A stretch of 64,000 nt of DNA from a bacterium (GCA_905221505.1 CAJNDL010000004.1:1-64000), one strand, 5' to 3'. Positions 24,188 to 34,464 are shown, counted from the first letter of the stretch. Notes: generated by a model from the sequence alone, not told the origin. Numbers and translations: made by a program.

Positions 24188-24979
24188 ATGGATTACAAGG
24201 TCAGTATGTTTTTAAAAGGGATGAAAAATAAGCAATTCTTTTTAGCAATATTAATTATTTTAACTTCTATGATATTTTCTGTAAGTGCATTTATTGAAGA
24301 GGGGATGGAGTATTTTTTTAATCACGATTATATTGTGGCATTTTTACAAGGTTATAATGGTGATAGGTCGTTGTTAATAGTTTTGGCACCTCTTATTGCA
24401 ACAATTCCTTTTGCGTCACAGCATATCGAAAATAGAAAAAGTGGAACAATGAAATATATTGTATCAAGGATGGGATATAAACAGTATTTTAATTCTATTT
24501 TTATAATCAATGGATTCATATCATTTACAACATTTATTTTTGGAATGTTATTATTCTTGATAATGTCAATTTTATTTTTTAATAGAAGTATAAATATGGA
24601 TGCTTATTATGCAATAACAAAAGTTTCTATTTATGAATCAGCAGTGAGGACATCTCCGTTATTTTATGTAGTAATAATCATTTTACATTGTTCCTTTGTT
24701 GGCGTTGCATATAGTAGTGTTGGATTGGCGATGTCATATTTTATTAAGAGCAAATTTGTTGCATGGTTATCCCCATTTATTTTAACGACAATAGGATCAT
24801 TGTTTGCGATGTTTTTAGGTCTTACTAAAATTGAACCAATGGCAATTTTTGATGTTTCAAGAGTAAAAGGAATAAGCGTAATATTTGTTTTTGTATACTT
24901 AATCCTTATAGTAGTAATATCATATTGGATATCGTATAAAAAATTTAAAAGGGATATAGAAACTGATGAAGAAATTTAA
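24188..24979 (+). CDS. ABC transporter permease (ABC-2 type), bacteriocin cassette
   Basis: A 263-residue protein with six predicted membrane segments: FFLAILIILTSMIFSVSAFI, LLIVLAPLIATIPFA, IINGFISFTTFIFGMLLFLIMS, VVIIILHCSFVGVAYSSVG, PFILTTIGSLFAMFLGL and VIFVFVYLILIVVISYWI. RKSGTMKYIVSRMGYKQYF is the coupling-loop pattern seen in ABC-2 permeases. SD AGGAGAG. The DNA is more AT-rich than core genes. It overlaps the next permease gene by 14 bp. With the second permease and ATPase it probably exports the bacteriocin or confers self-immunity (inference). Confidence 0.75.
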   Translation: MDYKVSMFLKGMKNKQFFLAILIILTSMIFSVSAFIEEGMEYFFNHDYIVAFLQGYNGDRSLLIVLAPLIATIPFASQHIENRKSGTMKYIVSRMGYKQYFNSIFIINGFISFTTFIFGMLLFLIMSILFFNRSINMDAYYAITKVSIYESAVRTSPLFYVVIIILHCSFVGVAYSSVGLAMSYFIKSKFVAWLSPFILTTIGSLFAMFLGLTKIEPMAIFDVSRVKGISVIFVFVYLILIVVISYWISYKKFKRDIETDEEI

Positions 24980-25772
24980 AGAATTAAAAAATAAAGAAGA
25001 TTTTTATATAGGTTTTATATATTTATTAGTTGCTTTTGCTATATTAGCAAATTTTAGTCAGCTGATAGTATTGAAATATAAATTTGGGAATTTTCATTTT
25101 GGTGAGCTGATTCTTATCATGTTTAATGATTCCTATACTGGATATTTCACATTTCCGTTTTTATTAGCTTTCATAATGATGCTACAAAGCCCAGTTGAAC
25201 AAAATATATTTTTTGTACTAAGTAGGTATTCAAGTAGAAATGATTTTTATAGAAATAAGCATTTTAAAATTTTGAAAAGTGTGATTTATTATGTGGTTAG
25301 TATTTGTATATTTTCCACTATAGTAGGAATAGGGGATTCTAACTTTGGCATTGGCATTTCAACAGCCACAAAAAAATTTTCAGAAACGTATTTATTTGGA
25401 AATTTTGAAACGAATATAGTAATTTATGAGATAGTAAAGATAATAATTTTACAAGGATTATTGCTATATTTCTTTTCCCTGCTCCATGCACTTTTAACAC
25501 AGTTTAGAATATCACAATCGTTAGTATTTGTTATCTATACGGGCATTTTGATTATAATGGCGGGTTCAACATTGGGCTTTTTAGGAGAACATCTGAGAGC
25601 ATTTTCATTGTTTTCCATTTCTGGTTCAGTGTATGGTTACGGCATAAATTTCATTGGTAGATGTGGGATATTGGTATTTGTTGATGCAATGTTGCTTCTA
25701 TTAAATTTTAAAATATTTGAAAATAAAGATATTGCATTACCTAAAGGAAGTAAGCAGTATCAAAATGAGTAA
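24966..25772 (+). CDS. Second ABC-type membrane subunit, bacteriocin cassette
   Basis: A 268-residue protein with about six membrane segments (FIYLLVAFAILANFSQLIVL, FPFLLAFIMMLQSP, VIYYVVSICIFSTIVGIG, IIILQGLLLYFFSLLHALLT, VFVIYTGILIIMAGSTLGFL, CGILVFVDAMLLLLNF). It is AT-rich and carries no clear family motif. It lies between the other permease (14-bp overlap) and the ATPase (13-bp gap), so it is probably the second half of a heteromeric ABC-2 exporter or immunity complex. I could not name a family. Confidence 0.7.
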   Translation: MKKFKELKNKEDFYIGFIYLLVAFAILANFSQLIVLKYKFGNFHFGELILIMFNDSYTGYFTFPFLLAFIMMLQSPVEQNIFFVLSRYSSRNDFYRNKHFKILKSVIYYVVSICIFSTIVGIGDSNFGIGISTATKKFSETYLFGNFETNIVIYEIVKIIILQGLLLYFFSLLHALLTQFRISQSLVFVIYTGILIIMAGSTLGFLGEHLRAFSLFSISGSVYGYGINFIGRCGILVFVDAMLLLLNFKIFENKDIALPKGSKQYQNE

Positions 25773-25785
25773 GGAGTTGAAACGT

Positions 25786-26433
25786 ATGAATTGTATAAAA
25801 GTAGATCATCTTTCAAAAATATTTGGGAAAAAGTATGTTATAGATGATGTTAGTTATGTTTTTGAATCAGGTAAAATATATGGAATTGTAGGAACCAATG
25901 GATGCGGTAAAAGTGTATTATTTAAAATGCTTTCAGGATTAATGAAACCTACTACTGGTAAGATTACAGTTGGGAGTGTAATTGTTGGGGAAAATGGTTC
26001 TATGCCACTTGATGTAGGGTTACTTATTGAACATCCGGGATTTTTGCCTAGTCTAACTGCATTAGAGAATTTAGAGCAATTAGCTGCAATCAAAAATAAA
26101 ATTACTAAGAAAGAGATTGAGGAAGTATTGAATAAGGTAGGTTTATATCAGGATAAAGATGTAAAAGTAAAAAATTATTCATTAGGCATGCTACAAAGAT
26201 TAGGGATTGCCCAAGCATTGATGGAAAATCCTAAGATTTTACTCCTAGATGAACCATTTAATAGTATGGACTATGAAGGTGTAGAAGAACTTAGAAAAAT
26301 AATTAAGAGTTATGCTCGAAAGAATCATATTACTATGTTGGTCACATCTCACAATAAAGAGGATATTGAAGTATTATCTGATATTGTTCTTGAATTGAAA
26401 AACGGTAAATTAGTTAAGACATCTAACTTTTAG
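25786..26433 (+). CDS. ABC transporter ATP-binding protein, bacteriocin cassette
   Basis: A 215-residue ABC ATPase: Walker A GTNGCGKSV near residue 37, signature YSLGMLQRLGIAQAL near 135, Walker B ILLLDEPFNSMD, switch His in LVTSHNKED. The LSGGQ motif is replaced by YSLGM, as in BcrA/CcmA-like drug and lantibiotic immunity ATPases. ATG 25786 with AAGGAG 9 nt upstream is preferred over ATG 25765, which overlaps the permease. Last gene of the cassette; the 126-bp repeat starts 37 bp after its stop. Confidence 0.82.
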   Translation: MNCIKVDHLSKIFGKKYVIDDVSYVFESGKIYGIVGTNGCGKSVLFKMLSGLMKPTTGKITVGSVIVGENGSMPLDVGLLIEHPGFLPSLTALENLEQLAAIKNKITKKEIEEVLNKVGLYQDKDVKVKNYSLGMLQRLGIAQALMENPKILLLDEPFNSMDYEGVEELRKIIKSYARKNHITMLVTSHNKEDIEVLSDIVLELKNGKLVKTSNF

Positions 26434-26469
26434 TAATGGTAGCTGGCTAACTTTATTATAGGTTTTTCA

Positions 26470-26595
26470 ATATACTTTCCCGAAATCATAACGCATGATT
26501 TTCTCCTTTTCGTGAAAAAAGTTAACAAAGAATAAAATCCTATTAAAAATATTGTATCATAGTAATATAAAAAGTAAAAAAGAAAGCTAAAATAA
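26470..26595. repeat. 126-bp direct repeat, copy 2 (Rgg gene 5' fragment)
   Basis: A duplicate of the first nine codons and leader of the Rgg gene at 23158-23283, not followed by the rest of the gene. It includes a third GTGAAAAAAGTTAAC motif. The 26434-26659 gap otherwise shows nothing. Confidence 0.85.
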
Positions 26596-26659
26596 GTTTG
26601 GTGTAATTTTAATATGGGGTTAATGAGTACTATGATGTAGCTAGAAAAGGGGTGGAAAA

Positions 26660-26773
26660 ATGTTTAAAAATAAGGAACTTTTTCGAGTAGTCATGATATT
26701 TGTGATAGGAATTATCCTCATTTTAATGACACCAGTCTTATTTAAAGTTATGATGGACCTATTTTCAAAATAA
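26660..26773 (+). CDS. Small single-span membrane peptide, 37 aa (copy 2)
   Basis: MFKNKELFR followed by a hydrophobic segment (VVMIFVIGIILILMTPVLF) and KVMMDLFSK. It differs from copy 1 at 14738 by a few conservative changes, which is the pattern of a maintained coding frame. SD AAAAGGGG lies upstream. Confidence 0.58.
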   Translation: MFKNKELFRVVMIFVIGIILILMTPVLFKVMMDLFSK

Positions 26774-26818
26774 ACACGACTCTGCTTTAGGTAGAGTCGT
26801 GAATCAGGAGGTTAAGTG

Positions 26819-27406
26819 ATGAACTACAATTTAAAATATCTTTTATCAGGAATATTTATTATAGTCTTTATAGGTTTTCTAGTCTGGATGCGTTATTTTA
26901 ATCAGAAGAAGGAAGAAGAGCATTCGGATGTGTCTTTTGAAGCGAGATTAGACAGTGAGGTTAAGACATTATATAAACAACTAGGATTGGGTGAGGAGCC
27001 TCATTATTTCTTAGCCTATCGCTACCTACATCCCTGGTTTAATTTGGCGATTTTACCACCAACAGTTGAAATTTTCTTAACTAAAATAGCGCTGGTGATG
27101 GTGACTCCAGATGAACTACTGATAAGAAATCTTGGGAATGGGATGACTTTCACAAGTGAGCACCATCGTGATTTGCGACAAGGACTTATCCGCATTCCAA
27201 AATCAGAGATGAAAGAATTTGAGATTCGCAACTGGAAAAGAGTTTTTATATTTGGCGATTTTTTGACAATTAAAACAAGCCAACATAGCTATTATTTGCA
27301 GGTTAGAGATGATGGACTTCAAAAAGGAAGTCTTTCTACCAAACACTTCTCCGACTTGAAACGACAAGATTTTCTAGGATTATTGACAGATAAAAGGACA
27401 TTCTGA
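26819..27406 (+). CDS. Membrane-anchored protein of unknown function (copy 2)
   Basis: Its 195-residue sequence is identical to the protein at 14897-15484: N-terminal anchor and a PH-like soluble domain. The DNA differs only at a few silent sites near the 3' end. Here the pair is followed by the 61-bp inverted-repeat element and then by the mnmA leader, with no exporter genes, so its function does not depend on being next to them. Confidence 0.7.
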   Translation: MNYNLKYLLSGIFIIVFIGFLVWMRYFNQKKEEEHSDVSFEARLDSEVKTLYKQLGLGEEPHYFLAYRYLHPWFNLAILPPTVEIFLTKIALVMVTPDELLIRNLGNGMTFTSEHHRDLRQGLIRIPKSEMKEFEIRNWKRVFIFGDFLTIKTSQHSYYLQVRDDGLQKGSLSTKHFSDLKRQDFLGLLTDKRTF

Positions 27407-27443
27407 TAGACAATTGCCCAAAAAACTAACCTCTAAACATTCA

Positions 27444-27504
27444 AAAACCACACAGTGTTTTTTCAACTTGATTGTGTTCAAGACTGAAATCACTGTGTGG
27501 TTTT
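27444..27504. repeat. 61-bp inverted-repeat element, orientation B
   Basis: AAAACCACACAGTG (27444-27457) and CACTGTGTGGTTTT (27491-27504) are perfect 14-bp arms. The core contains ATTGTGTTCAAG, the reverse complement of the core in the copy at 15522-15583, although flanking repeat sequence is in the same orientation. Confidence 0.78.
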
Positions 27505-27642
27505 ATTTGGAAGTCAGTTTACGAACAAGTTTATTTTATAAATAAGATAATAAGCAGTAGAGGTATTGAGGTATAAATTATCCTCATTTTAAACAATTAT
27601 ATATGTATTTACAGAGAGGTTGGTAGATTATCAGCCTCTTTC

Positions 27643-27671
27643 TTGTCTTCTCCAACCAAGCATGTTATAAT
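27643..27671 (+). promoter_or_regulatory. Promoter of the mnmA leader
   Basis: TTGTCT (27643-27648), 17-bp spacer, TGT plus TATAAT (27666-27671). It would start a ~340-nt leader before mnmA. The 27505-27642 stretch shows no gene. Confidence 0.6.
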
Positions 27672-27685
27672 GAATACTGCTCAAG

Positions 27686-29140
<1,455 letters not shown>

Positions 29141-29141
29141 A

Positions 29142-29169
29142 TTGACAAATTTTCTCAATTTGCTACAAT
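29142..29169 (+). promoter_or_regulatory. Promoter of nudix-mnmG
   Basis: TTGACA (29142-29147), 16-bp spacer, TACAAT (29164-29169), directly after the mnmA stop. Confidence 0.65.
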
Positions 29170-29280
29170 AATAAAAGCAATAGAAATGATGGTCAAAGCT
29201 CATGGATGTTGCAGGCTTTTTTGTCCTGCACTTCTTTGGAGTTTTGACTGTTTTTGTGTCGTTTAGAGGAAAGGACAAAA

Positions 29281-29736
29281 ATGACTCAACAAGACTTTCG
29301 GACAAAAGTGGGAAATACGGTTTTTGGCGTTCGGGCGACAGCCTTGATTCTCCAAAATCGCAAGCTCCTAGTTACCAAAGACAAGGGCAAGTATTACACT
29401 ATTGGCGGTGCGATTCAAGTCAATGAAAGCACGGAAGACGCGGTAGTCCGTGAAGTGAGGGAAGAATTAGGTGTCCGAGCTCAAGCTGGGCAGCTAGCTT
29501 TTGTGGTTGAAAATCGTTTTGAACAGGACGGTATTTCCTATCACAATATCGAGTTTCATTATCTGGTGGACTTGCTTGAGGACGCGCCTTTGACCATGCA
29601 GGAAGATGAGAAAAGGCAGCCTTGTGAGTGGATTGACTTGGATAAGCTCCAGAATATCCAGCTAGTTCCAGCCTTTTTGAAAACAGCCCTACCAGATTGG
29701 GACGGCCAACTAAGACACATTCATCTTGAGGAATAG
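29281..29736 (+). CDS. Nudix hydrolase
   Basis: A 151-residue Nudix protein with the box GGAIQVNESTEDAVVREV followed by REELG (residues ~46-68), which binds Mg2+ and cleaves nucleoside diphosphate-X substrates. It starts at MTQQDFR with SD GAGGAAAGG. It is 9 bp before mnmG. The substrate is not predictable; it may be a housecleaning enzyme. Confidence 0.88.
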   Translation: MTQQDFRTKVGNTVFGVRATALILQNRKLLVTKDKGKYYTIGGAIQVNESTEDAVVREVREELGVRAQAGQLAFVVENRFEQDGISYHNIEFHYLVDLLEDAPLTMQEDEKRQPCEWIDLDKLQNIQLVPAFLKTALPDWDGQLRHIHLEE

Positions 29737-29745
29737 GAGAGAAAC

Positions 29746-31659
29746 ATGACTTATAATTTTACAGAAGAATACGATATTATTGTAATTGGTGCGGGACACG
29801 CTGGGGTAGAAGCATCCCTAGCAGCCAGCCGTATGGGTTGTAAGGTCTTGCTTGCGACCATCAACATTGAAATGCTGGCTTTCATGCCTTGTAATCCCTC
29901 TATCGGTGGTTCTGCCAAAGGGATTGTTGTGCGTGAAGTAGATGCCCTTGGTGGAGAGATGGCCAAAACCATTGACAAGACTTACATCCAGATGAAGATG
30001 CTCAACACAGGGAAAGGTCCAGCCGTTCGTGCCCTTCGTGCGCAGGCTGACAAGGAGCTTTACTCTAAGGAAATGCGCAAAACAGTTGAAAATCAAGAGA
30101 ATTTGACCCTTCGTCAAACCATGATTGATGAGATTTTGGTAGAAGATGGCAAGGTTGTCGGTGTGCGTACAGCGACCCATCAAGAATATGCTGCTAAGGC
30201 TGTTATCGTGACCACAGGGACTGCTCTCCGTGGGGAAATTATCATCGGAGACCTCAAGTATTCGTCAGGACCTAACCATAGCCTAGCTTCGATTAACCTT
30301 GCTGATAACCTTAAGGAATTAGGACTCGAAATTGGTCGTTTCAAGACGGGAACACCTCCACGTGTCAAGGCTTCTTCTATCAATTACGACGTGACAGAGA
30401 TTCAGCCAGGGGACGAAGCGCCTAATCACTTCTCATATACTTCACGTGATGAAGACTATGTCAAGGACCAAGTGCCATGCTGGTTGACCTATACCAACGG
30501 TACCAGTCATGAGATTATTCAAAACAATCTCCACCGTGCGCCTATGTTCACAGGTGTAGTCAAGGGAGTGGGGCCTCGTTACTGTCCGTCGATTGAGGAC
30601 AAGATTGTGCGCTTTGCGGACAAGGAACGCCACCAACTCTTCCTAGAGCCAGAAGGGCGCAATACAGAGGAAGTCTACGTCCAAGGACTTTCAACTAGTC
30701 TGCCTGAGGATGTCCAACGTGAGCTGGTTCATTCCATCAAAGGTTTGGAAAATGCTGAGATGATGCGAACAGGTTATGCCATTGAGTATGACATGGTCTT
30801 GCCTCATCAATTGCGTGCGACTTTGGAAACCAAGAAAATTTCAGGTCTCTTCACTGCTGGTCAGACAAATGGAACGTCAGGTTACGAAGAAGCTGCTGGT
30901 CAAGGGATTATCGCTGGTATCAACGCGGCTCTGAAAATCCAAGGCAAGACTGAGTTGATTTTGAAGCGCAGTGACGGTTATATCGGGGTGATGATTGATG
31001 ACTTGGTGACCAAGGGCACCATTGAACCCTACCGTCTCTTGACCAGTCGTGCTGAATACCGTCTCATTCTCCGTCATGACAATGCCGATATGCGTTTGAC
31101 AGAGATGGGACGTGAGATTGGTCTTGTGGATGATGAACGTTGGGCTCGATTTGAGATTAAGAAAAACCAATTTGACAATGAGATGAAGCGCCTAGACAGT
31201 ATCAAACTCAAGCCAGTCAAGGAAACCAATGCTAAGGTTGAGGAGATGGGCTTCAAGCCATTGACAGATGCCGTGACAGCTAAGGAATTCCTTCGCCGTC
31301 CAGAAGTTTCTTATCAAGATGTGGTGGCCTTCATCGGACCAGCTGCAGAAGACTTGGATGATAAGATTATCGAATTGATTGAAACAGAAATCAAGTACGA
31401 AGGCTATATTTCCAAAGCCATGGATCAGGTTGCCAAGATGAAACGCATGGAAGAAAAACGCATTCCAGCCAATATTGATTGGGATGATATTGATTCTATC
31501 GCAACAGAAGCCCGTCAGAAGTTCAAACTCATCAATCCAGAAACCATCGGCCAAGCCAGCCGTATTTCGGGAGTAAACCCAGCAGATATTTCTATTTTGA
31601 TGGTGTATCTGGAAGGTAAAAATCGTAGTATTTCTAAAACTCTTCAAAAATCAAAATGA
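29746..31659 (+). CDS. mnmG: tRNA uridine 5-carboxymethylaminomethyl modification enzyme, FAD-binding
   Basis: A 637-residue flavoprotein that acts with MnmE at wobble U34. [13 protein letters not shown] (FAD) is at residues 12-24, [12 protein letters not shown] near 49, and [32 protein letters not shown] and the helical C-terminus are present. SD AGGAGAG. The last codons (KTLQKSK) run into a decayed BOX-like repeat, which appears to supply the stop codon. Confidence 0.95.
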   Translation: MTYNFTEEYDIIVIGAGHAGVEASLAASRMGCKVLLATINIEMLAFMPCNPSIGGSAKGIVVREVDALGGEMAKTIDKTYIQMKMLNTGKGPAVRALRAQADKELYSKEMRKTVENQENLTLRQTMIDEILVEDGKVVGVRTATHQEYAAKAVIVTTGTALRGEIIIGDLKYSSGPNHSLASINLADNLKELGLEIGRFKTGTPPRVKASSINYDVTEIQPGDEAPNHFSYTSRDEDYVKDQVPCWLTYTNGTSHEIIQNNLHRAPMFTGVVKGVGPRYCPSIEDKIVRFADKERHQLFLEPEGRNTEEVYVQGLSTSLPEDVQRELVHSIKGLENAEMMRTGYAIEYDMVLPHQLRATLETKKISGLFTAGQTNGTSGYEEAAGQGIIAGINAALKIQGKTELILKRSDGYIGVMIDDLVTKGTIEPYRLLTSRAEYRLILRHDNADMRLTEMGREIGLVDDERWARFEIKKNQFDNEMKRLDSIKLKPVKETNAKVEEMGFKPLTDAVTAKEFLRRPEVSYQDVVAFIGPAAEDLDDKIIELIETEIKYEGYISKAMDQVAKMKRMEEKRIPANIDWDDIDSIATEARQKFKLINPETIGQASRISGVNPADISILMVYLEGKNRSISKTLQKSK

Positions 31660-31745
31660 TACGTCGTCGGCTTCGGCTCACCTAACTTAAGTTATGCTTT
31701 CGCCTAGCCTTCTAGTCTGATTTCGATTTTTATTGAGTTTCAATC
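31630..31745. repeat. Decayed BOX-like element overlapping the mnmG 3' end
   Basis: ACTCTTCAAAAATC at one end and GATTTTTATTGAGTTT-like sequence at the other, with CGTCGGCTTCGGCT and CTAGCCTTCTAGT inside, follow the BOX pattern imperfectly. The mnmG stop codon (31657-31659) lies inside it. Confidence 0.5.
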
Positions 31746-31767
31746 TTAAAAGAAAACATAGAGAAAA

Positions 31768-31794
31768 ACAGCTCCGAAGATGGGGCTGTTTTGT
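31768..31794 (+). terminator. Terminator after mnmG
   Basis: AACAGCTCC (31768-31776) and GGGGCTGTT (31782-31790) with a wobble pair, then TTGTT. Confidence 0.6.
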
Positions 31795-31801
31795 TGACTT
31801 G

Positions 31802-31951
31802 TACTCAATGAAAATCAAAGAGCAAACTAGGAAGCTAGCCGCAGGCTGCTCAAAACACTGTTTTGAGGTTGTAGATGAAACTGACGAAGTCAGTAACCAT
31901 ACCTACGACAAGGCGAAGCTGACGTGGTTTGAAGAGATTTTCGAAGAGTAT
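31802..31951. repeat. BOX element (boxA-boxB-boxC, reverse orientation)
   Basis: A 150-bp element from TACTCAATGAAAATC to GATTTTCGAAGAGTATT. It includes a boxB module (GATGAAACTGACGAAGTCAG onward, ~31874-31908), the only complete three-part BOX in the window. It abuts the rnjA stop codon. Confidence 0.9.
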
Positions 31952-33630
31952 TATTCTTCATCTGGTGTGAGGATCATTGGGATGATAATCGGTTCACGTT
32001 CGGTATTTTCATAGAGGAAGGGGCGAATGGCGTTAACAATAGCACCATTGACAGATTGCACGCTAGCATCCTTGTTTTTCAATGCGATACGAATTGCATT
32101 GAAGAGGATGCGTTGGCTTTGGCGAATCAAGTCGCCAGACTCTCTCATGTAGACAAAGCCTCGGCTAAGGATGTCTGGACCAGACAGAATCATCTGCGAC
32201 TTGAAGTCAACAGTTGCGACTGCTAGAACGACACCGTCTTCAGATAGATCACGACGATCTTTGAGGACAGCAGCACCGATTTCACCGATACGATTTCCAT
32301 CGACATAGATGTCTTGGGCATTGAAATGACCTGCGATACGAGCAGAGTCAGCAGTAAGGGCAAGCACATCACCATTGCTCATGATAAAGATATTGTCCTT
32401 CTCAACACCAGTATCCACCGCTAGCCCAGCGTGGACTTTTTGCATGCGGTATTCACCGTGGACAGGCATGAAGTATTTTGGCTTAATCAAGCGGAGCATG
32501 AGTTTTTGCTCTTGCTGACCACCGTGTCCAGATGTATGGATATTGTTCACTTTACCGTGGATAACTTCGACACCAGCTTCAGAAATGATGTTAATCAGCT
32601 TGTTGACGCTAGTAGTGTTTCCAGGGATTGGACTAGAAGAGAAGATGACAGTATCGCCGGGTTGGAGTTGTACCTGACGGTGGGTTCCGTTGGCGATACG
32701 AGAGAGGGCTGCCATCGGCTCACCCTGACTACCTGTACAGAGGATAAGAACCTCGCCTGCAGGGTAATCTTTGATTTCATTTGGCTCGATAAAGGTTCCC
32801 TTAGGAGCTTTGATGTAGCCAAGGTCGATTCCGTTGACAATGGCCTTTTCCATAGAACGACCAAAGACTGCAATCTTGCGTCCAGTCTTAACAGCGGCTT
32901 CAGTTGCTTGCTGGAGACGGAAGATATTTGAGGCAAAGGATGCAAAGATGATACGTCCTTCAATGCCTTGGATAATCTTCATGATGGACTGGCCAACGAC
33001 TTTTTCAGAGTTGGTAAAGGTTGGAATTTCTGCATTTGTCGAGTCAGACAGGAGACAGAGTACACCTTCTTCACCAAGCGCAGCCATACGGTGCAAATCT
33101 GCTGGTTCACCAACTGGTGTTAAGTCAAACTTGAAGTCACCCGTACAGACAATTTTCCCTTGAGGAGTATGAATGACAATCCCCAAAGGCTCTGGAATAG
33201 AGTGAGTAGTTCTAAAGAAAGTTGCCTTGAGATTTTTAAAGGTCAACTCTGTGTTATGGTTGATTTCGTAAAGTTTGGCGTTGCGCAGGAGGCCGTGTTC
33301 TTCGAGTTTTCCACGGATCAAAGCCAAGGCAAGTGGTCCAGCATAGATAGGGACATTTGCTTGCTTGAGCAGGAATGGAATCCCACCGATGTGGTCCTCG
33401 TGTCCGTGTGTAATCAAAACAGCCTTGACGCGGTCGATATTGTCCACAATGTAAGAGTAATCAGGAATGACATAGTCGATACCAAGCAAGTCATCTTCTG
33501 GGAATTTAATCCCAGCATCGACGATAATAATCTCATCTTGGTATTCAATCCCATATGTGTTTTTCCCGATTTCTCCCAGACCACCGATGGCAAAAACGCC
33601 GACTTCTTCAGGTTTAAGAGTATAGGCCAT
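31951..33630 (-). CDS. rnjA: Ribonuclease J1
   Basis: A 559-residue metallo-beta-lactamase/beta-CASP ribonuclease with the metal site [10 protein letters not shown] near residue 75, plus [17 protein letters not shown] and MPVHGEYRM. It performs 5'-3' exonucleolytic and endonucleolytic mRNA decay in the cytoplasm. It follows rpoY by 1 bp on the minus strand, the conserved rpoY-rnjA pairing of Firmicutes. Confidence 0.95.
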   Translation of the reverse strand: MAYTLKPEEVGVFAIGGLGEIGKNTYGIEYQDEIIIVDAGIKFPEDDLLGIDYVIPDYSYIVDNIDRVKAVLITHGHEDHIGGIPFLLKQANVPIYAGPLALALIRGKLEEHGLLRNAKLYEINHNTELTFKNLKATFFRTTHSIPEPLGIVIHTPQGKIVCTGDFKFDLTPVGEPADLHRMAALGEEGVLCLLSDSTNAEIPTFTNSEKVVGQSIMKIIQGIEGRIIFASFASNIFRLQQATEAAVKTGRKIAVFGRSMEKAIVNGIDLGYIKAPKGTFIEPNEIKDYPAGEVLILCTGSQGEPMAALSRIANGTHRQVQLQPGDTVIFSSSPIPGNTTSVNKLINIISEAGVEVIHGKVNNIHTSGHGGQQEQKLMLRLIKPKYFMPVHGEYRMQKVHAGLAVDTGVEKDNIFIMSNGDVLALTADSARIAGHFNAQDIYVDGNRIGEIGAAVLKDRRDLSEDGVVLAVATVDFKSQMILSGPDILSRGFVYMRESGDLIRQSQRILFNAIRIALKNKDASVQSVNGAIVNAIRPFLYENTEREPIIIPMILTPDEE

Positions 33631-33631
33631 A

Positions 33632-33865
33632 TTAGAACTCCGTAATTTCGAAGGCGCCAGTTTCTTTTTCGTAATCTAGCAATTTGTCAGACAAGAGTTC
33701 GATATACTCGATATTGTACTCTGGGCGATTTTCTTCGACAAGTTGGCGAGCAGCGATACGACCCTCAAGTTCTGAGCTAGCATCGATGTCTAGGTAAAGT
33801 GCGCGTGTTGTTTCACGACGTGGGCTACGTTCTTTTGTTTCTTGATAAAAAACTTTGTAAATCAT
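33632..33865 (-). CDS. rpoY: RNA polymerase epsilon subunit
   Basis: A 77-residue protein [19 protein letters not shown] to FEITEF, the small auxiliary subunit of Firmicute RNA polymerase. It is set to start at MIYKVF, preceded by AAAGGAAC; the longer frame upstream has no support. It forms an operon with rnjA. Confidence 0.9.
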   Translation of the reverse strand: MIYKVFYQETKERSPRRETTRALYLDIDASSELEGRIAARQLVEENRPEYNIEYIELLSDKLLDYEKETGAFEITEF

Positions 33866-33976
33866 ATAGTTCCTTTCTATATTACAGGTCAGCTTATTCC
33901 AAACTTTTAGCATAGATTTGCTTGATTTCATTCCATTTTGTGTCTAGATTGACCTTGATTCGTTACAATTATTTCA

Positions 33977-33985
33977 ATTATACCA
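33977..33985 (-). promoter_or_regulatory. Extended -10 promoter of rpoY-rnjA
   Basis: On the minus strand TGGTATAAT, about 110 bp upstream of rpoY. Confidence 0.5.
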
Positions 33986-34040
33986 CAAAATGAAAAATTA
34001 GTAAAAGACAGAAACGAGAAAGTCAGGGGACGATTTCCTT

Positions 34041-34055
34041 GGTAAGCGCTTGCAA
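34041..34055. promoter_or_regulatory. Candidate cre site (CcpA) over the -35 box
   Basis: GGTAAGCGCTTGCAA has the central CG and most positions of the cre consensus. It overlaps the -35 of the promoter at 34050-34078, where CcpA binding would repress. Confidence 0.5.
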
Positions 34056-34078
34056 AAATAAAGAAAATGTGCTATATT
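34050..34078 (+). promoter_or_regulatory. Promoter of the small membrane protein gene
   Basis: TTGCAA (34050-34055), 17-bp spacer, TATATT (34073-34078). Confidence 0.6.
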
Positions 34079-34145
34079 GATAATGGAAGTGAAATTTATC
34101 GCTTGTCATAATTCCATATAGATTTTAAGTCAAGGAGGTTGCCCT

Positions 34146-34361
34146 ATGAATAGTTTATTTGCTTTTGCTATCGGAGTTCGCTTGGTAGCTTTCATCGTTT
34201 TTGTTGCTTGTGTTTATGGAGGGAATCTTCTGTTTACAAAACTGGAACAACGACAAAGCAAGCTCTTGTGGAAAATTACTTTTGTGACCCTCTACTCGCT
34301 TTTTCTCCTCCTTGTAACCTATGTAGTTTGGTTTGTATTTTACTTTGGTTTAAATGCTTAG
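34146..34361 (+). CDS. Small membrane protein, two membrane segments
   Basis: A 71-residue protein with two hydrophobic segments (AIGVRLVAFIVFVACVYGG and ITFVTLYSLFLLLVTYVVWFVFYF) joined by a charged loop (KLEQRQSKLLWK). Strong SD AAGGAGG, own promoter with a cre-like site, and its own terminator make it a real single-gene unit. Function unknown; the cre suggests sugar-dependent expression. Confidence 0.72.
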   Translation: MNSLFAFAIGVRLVAFIVFVACVYGGNLLFTKLEQRQSKLLWKITFVTLYSLFLLLVTYVVWFVFYFGLNA

Positions 34362-34363
34362 AT

Positions 34364-34386
34364 GCCCTGCTTATGCTGGGGCTTTT
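34364..34386 (+). terminator. Terminator of the small membrane protein gene
   Basis: GCCC (34364-34367) and GGGC (34378-34381) with inner GC/GC pairing around TTAT, then T5. Confidence 0.65.
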
Positions 34387-34464
34387 TGTTTGGGGATAAA
34401 GAAAATTCCCATGTGCCAGCTTTTGTAGTATAATAGTAAGCAGACAAAAAGATAGGAATGTGTT

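Larger units (their letters stand above)
26631..27452 (+). repeat. Large direct repeat, copy 2
   Basis: Second copy of the ~820-bp block at 14709-15530 (offset 11,922 bp). Confidence 0.9.

Noticed and set aside
29202-29426. A 74-codon open frame between mnmA and the nudix gene
   Set aside because: It overlaps the nudix gene in another frame, has no SD, and its second half is only the nudix sequence shifted.
32431-32931. Long plus-strand frame opposite rnjA
   Set aside because: It lies entirely antisense to a highly conserved gene and has no SD; a codon-usage shadow.
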